Of a stretch of 64,000 nucleotides of DNA, positions 59,145 to 64,000 are shown piece after piece (position 1 is the stretch's first letter; each line of letters starts with the position of its first letter). This DNA comes from Candidatus Gastranaerophilales bacterium (lineage in GTDB: Bacteria; Cyanobacteriota; Vampirovibrionia; Gastranaerophilales; Gastranaerophilaceae). The translations under genes and the position numbers were made by a program. The notes beneath the pieces are model-generated. The model ran no database searches, had not been told where the DNA came from, and worked only from the letters and a program-made list of their open reading frames with translations. The stretch lies in assembly GCA_944326485.1 (NCBI GenBank), contig CALVED010000003.1, positions 124,001 through 188,000 on the forward strand, read 5' to 3'.

Positions 59145-60206
59145 ATGACTAGGATAGCTATAGATGCAATGGGAGGAGATAACGCTCCAAAAGCAATTGT
59201 AGAGGGAGCTGTATGGGCGGCAATGGAATATAATATTCCCATTGAACTTGTCGGGAAGCTATATGATATAGAAAGAGAACTTGATAGAATAGATCAAGAA
59301 GGTATATTATGTAGTGTTGGCGGAGGAATATTTCCACCAAAAAGAATAAAAGTAAATACAAAAAGTCTAGATATAAAAAAGACACATGCTTCGGAAGTAA
59401 TTGAAATGGGAGAAGCACCTGGTCAAGCTATAAGGAAAAAGAAAAATTCATCAATAGTTTTAGCGGTAAATGCAGTTGTAACTGGCAGCTCTGATGCAGT
59501 TGTAGCAGCCGGTTCAACCGGAGCTGCAATGGGTGCAAGTTTATTTGGACTGGGAAGATTACATGGTATTGAAAGACCTGCAATTGCAACGGTAATACCA
59601 ACAATGAAAGGTCCATTAGTATTAATTGACTCAGGTGCAAACACTGATTGTACACCTGAAATGCTTTATCAATTTGGATTAATGGGTTCAACATATGCAA
59701 AATCAGTTTTAGGCATAAATAATCCAAGAATAGCTCTTTTGAATATAGGAGAAGAAGCTGGTAAAGGTGATGAACTTGCAAAAGATACATATAAACTTTT
59801 TGATGAAAATAAAGATGAATTAAACTTTATAGGAAATGCAGAAGGTAAGGAAATCTTTTTAGGAAATTGTGATGTAATAGTATGTGATGGTTTTGTAGGT
59901 AATGTAACGTTAAAAACAATTGAAGGTGTTGCAAGAATGTTATTTTATATGATAAAACAAGAGTTTTATCATGATATTTTTTCAAAACTTGTAGGATTAT
60001 TAGTACGTCCAATATTAAAAAGAATATATGTAAAAATAAATTATGAAGAGTTTGGCGGAGCTTTATTACTTGGAGTAAAAGGAATAACAGTTATATGCCA
60101 TGGCCGTTCTTCTGCGTATGCAATAAAAAATGCTGTAAAAGTAGCATATAATGCGGTAGAAGCAGGAGTAAATAAGAGAATAGCATCATATTACGGGGAG
60201 ATATAG
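59145..60206 (+). CDS. plsX: Phosphate acyltransferase PlsX
   Basis: Makes acyl-phosphate from acyl-ACP for phospholipid synthesis. 353 residues. I-A-I-D-A-M-G-G-D-N-A-P at 4-15, A-G-S-T-G-A near residue 125, I-D-S-G-A-N and C-D-G-F-V-G-N are the family stretches. GGGGAT precedes the ATG. It is followed by fabH after 2 nt. Confidence 0.95.
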   Translation: MTRIAIDAMGGDNAPKAIVEGAVWAAMEYNIPIELVGKLYDIERELDRIDQEGILCSVGGGIFPPKRIKVNTKSLDIKKTHASEVIEMGEAPGQAIRKKKNSSIVLAVNAVVTGSSDAVVAAGSTGAAMGASLFGLGRLHGIERPAIATVIPTMKGPLVLIDSGANTDCTPEMLYQFGLMGSTYAKSVLGINNPRIALLNIGEEAGKGDELAKDTYKLFDENKDELNFIGNAEGKEIFLGNCDVIVCDGFVGNVTLKTIEGVARMLFYMIKQEFYHDIFSKLVGLLVRPILKRIYVKINYEEFGGALLLGVKGITVICHGRSSAYAIKNAVKVAYNAVEAGVNKRIASYYGEI

Positions 60207-60208
60207 AA

Positions 60209-61207
60209 ATGGATATTCCGGTAAAAATAGCCGGTGTTGGCTTTAATGTACCAGAAGCAGTTGTAACAAATGACGATTTAACAAAAATAATAGACACATC
60301 GGATGAATGGATAAAAACAAGAACCGGTATAGAAAGAAGACATGTATTGTCGGGAAACGAAACAGCTGTTGAAATGGGAATTAAAGCAGCTGAAAAGGCA
60401 TTAGCGAAATCAAAAATAGACGCAGAAAAGATAGACTTAATAATTGCAGCGGCAAGTGTAGAGACACATGCTTATCCATCAAGTGCTTGTGAAATACAAG
60501 CAGCAATAGGTGCAATGAATGCAGCTTGTTTTGATATTACAGCTGCATGTTCCGGCTTAATCTATGGAATGGGGATAGCAAGAGCATTTATAAAATCAGG
60601 TTCAGCAAAAAATGTATTGATAGTAGCAACTGATGCTATATCAAGATGTTTAGACTGGACGGACAGAACAACATGTGTATTATTTGGAGATGGTGCCGGA
60701 GCAATGGTATTGACAGTATCTGATGATGACCAAGATGATATACTTGCAATAGAATTAAAGGCTGAAGGTAATTTAGGTGACTTCATAAAAATGCCAATTC
60801 CAGGAAAAAATTGTCCATTAGTTGAGCCTAATGATGAAGAAAAAATGTTTGTTAAAATGGATGGAAAAGAAGTATACAAATATGTAGTTACAAAACTTCC
60901 AGGATACATAGAAGAATGTGTAACAAAATCTGGTTTAAAAATGAATGAAATTGATTATTTAGTACCACATCAGGCCAATATGAGAATTATTGAAGCTTTA
61001 GAGAAACGATTAGATTTTAATCCAAGTCATGTAATATCAAATATTCAAGAATATGCAAATACATCTGCAGCTTCAATACCAATAGCATTAGTAGAAGCAA
61101 TTGAAAAAGGAACTATGAAATTACCTTGCAGTGCTATACTAACAGGTTTTGGAGCAGGAATGACAGTAGGAACAGCAGTTGTTAAATTAAGAGAAGGTAT
61201 TGCTTAA
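60209..61207 (+). CDS. fabH: 3-oxoacyl-ACP synthase III
   Basis: Starts fatty-acid synthesis by condensing an acyl-CoA with malonyl-ACP. 332 residues. The catalytic Cys is in T-A-A-C-S-G, His in V-P-H-Q-A-N, and Asn in Y-A-N-T-S-A-A-S; all three are present. R-T-G-I-E-R-R and the C-terminal G-F-G-A-G-M-T complete the KAS III pattern. The stop codon overlaps the fabD start by one base (TAATG). Confidence 0.97.
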   Translation: MDIPVKIAGVGFNVPEAVVTNDDLTKIIDTSDEWIKTRTGIERRHVLSGNETAVEMGIKAAEKALAKSKIDAEKIDLIIAAASVETHAYPSSACEIQAAIGAMNAACFDITAACSGLIYGMGIARAFIKSGSAKNVLIVATDAISRCLDWTDRTTCVLFGDGAGAMVLTVSDDDQDDILAIELKAEGNLGDFIKMPIPGKNCPLVEPNDEEKMFVKMDGKEVYKYVVTKLPGYIEECVTKSGLKMNEIDYLVPHQANMRIIEALEKRLDFNPSHVISNIQEYANTSAASIPIALVEAIEKGTMKLPCSAILTGFGAGMTVGTAVVKLREGIA

Positions 61208-62157
61208 TGAATAAAGTAGCATTAATATTCCCTGGTCAAGGGGCACAAAAGTCAGGGATGGGAAAAGATTTATATGAAAATTCTAAAGCTGCAAAAAATG
61301 TTTTTGATACAGCAGATAAAGTTTTAGGATACAGTATTTCCGATTTATGTTTTAACGGAAGTGAAGAAGATTTAATGAAAACAAAAAATTCACAACCCTG
61401 TATATTAACAGTATCTATAGCAGCATTAGAAGCATTTAGAGAAAGATGTAATATTGATATATATTGTGCAGCTGGACATAGCTTAGGCGAATATGCTGCA
61501 TTATATAGTGCAGGAGTTGTTGATTTAGAAAGTGTAATGCTGTTAATATCAAAGAGAGCAAATCTTATGAATCAAGCAGCTGAAAGTACAAATGGAACAA
61601 TGGCTGCAGTATTAGGATTAGATAATAACACAGTAATTAATTTAACAAAGAAATTAAAAAATGTTTATGTCGCAAATTTTAACTCTCCAGGTCAGGTTGT
61701 AATAACAGGTGATAAAGAAGAAATTTTAAATAACATCAACTTATTTAAAGAAGCTGGTGCAAAAAGAGTATTACCATTAGCAGTATCAGGAGCATTTCAT
61801 TCTCCTTTAATGCAAGAAGCAGAAAAAGAATTTGTTAATTTTGTAGATAAATTTAATTTCAATGACGCAAAGTATGATATATATACAAATGTTGATGCTA
61901 ACGCAACAACAAAAGGCATTGATTTTAAATCAAAATTACCTGTGCAAATATGTTCTTCTGTATTATGGACTCAAACAATAAATAATATGGAAGCAAACGG
62001 AGTTAATAAATTCATAGAAATAGGGCCAGGTAAAGTTCTTTCCGGTTTAAACAAAAAAATAAATCCAAATTTAATAACATTTAATATATATGATTGGGAA
62101 TCACTAAATATAGTATGTGAAGAGCTTTCAAAATGCGAAGAAAAGGAGCTTGTATAA
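61207..62157 (+). CDS. fabD: Malonyl-CoA-ACP transacylase
   Basis: Loads malonyl groups on ACP. 316 residues. F-P-G-Q-G-A-Q-K-S-G-M-G near the start, the nucleophile in G-H-S-L-G-E-Y-A-A-L, the substrate-gating R-A near residue 117, and the catalytic His in G-A-F-H-S-P. Both its start and its stop overlap neighbours by one base, so fabH-fabD-fabG translation is coupled. Confidence 0.97.
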   Translation: MNKVALIFPGQGAQKSGMGKDLYENSKAAKNVFDTADKVLGYSISDLCFNGSEEDLMKTKNSQPCILTVSIAALEAFRERCNIDIYCAAGHSLGEYAALYSAGVVDLESVMLLISKRANLMNQAAESTNGTMAAVLGLDNNTVINLTKKLKNVYVANFNSPGQVVITGDKEEILNNINLFKEAGAKRVLPLAVSGAFHSPLMQEAEKEFVNFVDKFNFNDAKYDIYTNVDANATTKGIDFKSKLPVQICSSVLWTQTINNMEANGVNKFIEIGPGKVLSGLNKKINPNLITFNIYDWESLNIVCEELSKCEEKELV

Positions 62158-62885
62158 TGACAGATAATAAAGTAGCTTTAGTAACAGGAGCATCTAGAGG
62201 AATAGGTAAAGCTTGTGCTATTGAGCTAGCAAAATCAGGATATAATGTTGCTATAAGTTATGCTGGAAACGATGAAGCAGCAAATAAAACAATAGAAGAA
62301 TTAAATGCATTAAAAGTTAAAGCAAAAGCATATAAATTTAATGTAGCAGATAAAGATGCCTGCCAAAAAGCGGTTGAAGAAGTTATAAATGATTTTGGAA
62401 AAATAGATGTACTTGTAAATAATGCCGGAATAACAAGAGATGGCTTATTTTTAAGAATGAATTCAGAAAACTGGGAAGCAGTTATAAATACAAATTTAAA
62501 TAGTGCATTTTACATGACAAGTCCTGTTATAAAGATAATGATGAAACAAAGATCAGGATGTATAGTAAATATGTCAAGTATAGTAGGAATAATGGGAAAT
62601 GCAGGGCAAGCTAATTATTCAGCAGCAAAAGCAGGCTTAATAGGATTTACAAAATCATTAGCGAAAGAGCTTGGTTCAAGAAATATAAGAGTAAATGCAA
62701 TTGCACCTGGATTTATACAAACAGATATGACAAAAGACTTAGACACCGAAAAAATAACTGAACATATTCCTTTAAAAAGACTTGGATTGCCTGAAGATAT
62801 AGCAAAAACTGTTAAATTTTTAGCAGAAGATGCTACATATATAACAGGACAAGTAATAGGTGTTGATGGCGGACTTGTTATATAA
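62157..62885 (+). CDS. fabG: 3-oxoacyl-ACP reductase
   Basis: SDR of 242 residues; the longer frame to 62133 is rejected because AAGGAG precedes the ATG at 62157. T-G-A-S-R-G-I-G is the NADPH loop, N-N-A-G-I-T-R-D follows, S-S near residue 140 and Y-S-A-A-K give the catalytic triad, and the C-terminus V-I-G-V-D-G-G is typical of FabG. It is followed by acpP after 86 nt, the largest gap in the operon. Confidence 0.96.
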   Translation: MTDNKVALVTGASRGIGKACAIELAKSGYNVAISYAGNDEAANKTIEELNALKVKAKAYKFNVADKDACQKAVEEVINDFGKIDVLVNNAGITRDGLFLRMNSENWEAVINTNLNSAFYMTSPVIKIMMKQRSGCIVNMSSIVGIMGNAGQANYSAAKAGLIGFTKSLAKELGSRNIRVNAIAPGFIQTDMTKDLDTEKITEHIPLKRLGLPEDIAKTVKFLAEDATYITGQVIGVDGGLVI

Positions 62886-62971
62886 TTTACAAATTTGCAA
62901 AATTATATGTAGATAGTATAATAATTTCATAATAAAAAAATAATGTATTAGTTAAAGTGAGGTAGAAAAAA

Positions 62972-63205
62972 ATGAGTGACGTACTTGAGAGAGTAAAAAA
63001 AGTTGTAGTAGAACAATTAAGCGTTGATGAAAGCATTGTTACTCCTGAAGCTAGTTTTACAGCAGATTTAGGTGCTGATTCTTTAGATACAGTTGAATTA
63101 GTAATGGCATTTGAAGAAGAATTCGGATGCGAAATTCCTGATGAAGAAGCAGAAAAAATAACAACTGTACAAGATGCGGTTAATTATATTGAAGCAAATT
63201 CATAA
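62972..63205 (+). CDS. acpP: Acyl carrier protein
   Basis: 77 residues, acidic four-helix carrier. Ser37 in G-A-D-S-L-D is the phosphopantetheine site. GAGGT precedes the ATG. The 86-nt spacer from fabG has no obvious terminator. An imperfect hairpin follows the gene, before fabF. Confidence 0.97.
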   Translation: MSDVLERVKKVVVEQLSVDESIVTPEASFTADLGADSLDTVELVMAFEEEFGCEIPDEEAEKITTVQDAVNYIEANS

Positions 63206-63231
63206 TCGCTCAAAAATTAGTTAAATATTTT

Positions 63232-63264
63232 ATGAGGGGTTCTTGATATGCAAGTTCTCCTCAT
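63232..63264 (+). other. Hairpin between acpP and fabF
   Basis: ATGAGGGG pairs with TCTCCTCAT-side bases (8 bp with one G-T), then a 2x2 T-T internal loop, then CTTG/CAAG around ATATG. A short T-rich stretch follows. It could be a partial terminator or an RNA-processing/stability element that favours high acpP expression. Confidence 0.45.
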
Positions 63265-63292
63265 TCTTTATAAGATAATATAGGTGAAAAAA

Positions 63293-64000
63293 ATGACAAA
63301 AAGACGAGTAGTAATAACAGGTATGGGAGTAGTTTCTCCATTTGGAGTCGGCTCTAAAAAATTATGGGATAACGTAGTCGCAGGAAAGAGTGCTGTTTCC
63401 AAAATTGAGAATATGGAAGATATGAGCGGACATACTGTATTAATCGGCGGTGAAATAAAAGAATCAGTTTTTAATCCTATTGATTATTTTGAACCAAAAG
63501 AAGCAAAAAGACTTGACAAATTTTTACAATATGCGATAGTTGCAGCGAGGGAAGCCGTTGAAGATTCTGGAATAAATAAATCAGACATAGACCCTTATAG
63601 ATTTGGAGTAATAGTAGGTTCTGCTGCAGGCGGATTTCACACAATAGAAAAAAGTTATGCAGCTATGCTTCAGAAAGGTCCAACAAAATGTTCTCCATAC
63701 ACAATTCCAATGCTCATAACAGATATGGGAGCAGGTAAAATTTCTATAGAATTTGGAGCAAAAGGGGTAAATAAAGCAGTAGTTACAGCTTGTGCGACTT
63801 CAGCACATTGTATTGGAGATGCTTTCAGAGCAATTCAATATGATGAAGCTGATGCTGTTATCGCAGGTGGCAGTGAAGCAGCAATATGTACAATAGGTTT
63901 AGGGGCCTTTACAGCAGCAAAAACCCTTTCAAAAAGAAATGATGAACCAGAAAAGGCATCAAGACCCTATGATAAAGATAGAGATGGTTTTGTAATGGCT
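63293..64000 (+). CDS. fabF: 3-oxoacyl-ACP synthase II, 3'-truncated by the window
   Basis: The first 236 codons of an elongating condensing enzyme. M-T-K-R-R-V-V-I-T-G-M-G-V-V-S-P-F-G is the exact KAS II N-terminus, and the nucleophile Cys lies in T-A-C-A-T-S-A-H-C near residue 165. The two active-site His residues are beyond the window. TAGGTG precedes the ATG, 87 nt after the acpP stop. Confidence 0.95.
   Translation, partial: MTKRRVVITGMGVVSPFGVGSKKLWDNVVAGKSAVSKIENMEDMSGHTVLIGGEIKESVFNPIDYFEPKEAKRLDKFLQYAIVAAREAVEDSGINKSDIDPYRFGVIVGSAAGGFHTIEKSYAAMLQKGPTKCSPYTIPMLITDMGAGKISIEFGAKGVNKAVVTACATSAHCIGDAFRAIQYDEADAVIAGGSEAAICTIGLGAFTAAKTLSKRNDEPEKASRPYDKDRDGFVMA

Noticed and set aside
1-64000. 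tRNA or rRNA genes
   Set aside because: I scanned for T-arm like GGTTCGA-type and 16S/23S conserved stretches and saw none; a tRNAscan run could confirm this.

Overview
The window is a strongly AT-rich (about 30% GC by eye), densely coded bacterial chromosome segment. I read it as a gut-type, non-photosynthetic relative of the Cyanobacteria (Vampirovibrionia/Melainabacteria, probably Gastranaerophilales). Three things point that way: a homologue of the cyanobacterial protein LdpA (35678-36643); several proteins that begin with a short 'F-x-G/F-S-A-K' N-terminal motif I associate with that group; and the overall housekeeping gene content. Diderm features (an MCE/MlaD protein, a small secreted protein ending in Phe, an ArnT-like lipid glycosyltransferase) fit as well. 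I found no tRNA, rRNA, insertion sequence, prophage or CRISPR array.

Layout. 1-3.8 kb (minus): start of pgsA, a Gfo/Idh oxidoreductase, a 5'-nucleotidase, thiL. 3.9-9.5 kb (plus): pgi, a TagA-type glycosyltransferase, split transketolase, ftsE, ftsX. 9.5-13.6 kb (minus): dgt-dnaG-rpoD. 13.7-26.5 kb: rpmB, an HD-GYP-like protein, a pentapeptide-repeat protein, a membrane/TPR fusion, a membrane pyrophosphatase, an HNH-like protein, a response regulator with a secreted protein and a glycosyltransferase, MlaD, an SDR, yraN and surE. 26.5-29.3 kb (minus): aroC-aroK-aroB. 29.3-31.5 kb: a candidate small RNA, deoB, a degenerate repeat and a 58-residue ferredoxin. 31.5-37.2 kb: ArnT-like transferase, mnmG, an unknown, ldpA-like, isochorismatase-like. 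37.2-42.5 kb: five paralogous radical SAM genes. 42.6-47.3 kb: a papain-like candidate peptidase and a 980-residue PTEPT-repeat protein. 47.4-53.0 kb (mostly minus): rsgA, a prenyl synthase, a PAP2-like protein, a histidine kinase, hisS. 53.1-58.3 kb (plus): pnp, patatin, uridine kinase-like, two small coiled-coil proteins. 58.4-64.0 kb (plus): yceD-rpmF-plsX-fabH-fabD-fabG-acpP-fabF, the fatty-acid synthesis operon, cut by the window end.

Most of this is ordinary core metabolism. The region most likely to hold an undescribed system is 37.2-47.3 kb. Four radical SAM paralogues lie in one tight operon and a fifth is divergent from a shared 203-bp promoter region. All five carry the same N-terminal cysteine module ahead of the radical SAM core, and they are followed by a candidate cysteine peptidase and a large low-complexity surface-type protein. 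Their substrate cannot be read from the sequence.

Other notable signals: at least eight transcription units whose -10-like box lies 6-9 nt before an ATG that lacks a Shine-Dalgarno sequence (candidate leaderless mRNAs); a purine-rich candidate sRNA with its own promoter and terminator upstream of deoB; and two copies of a degenerate intergenic repeat about 13 kb apart. Start codons below were chosen by Shine-Dalgarno position and family length, and several differ from the longest open frame.
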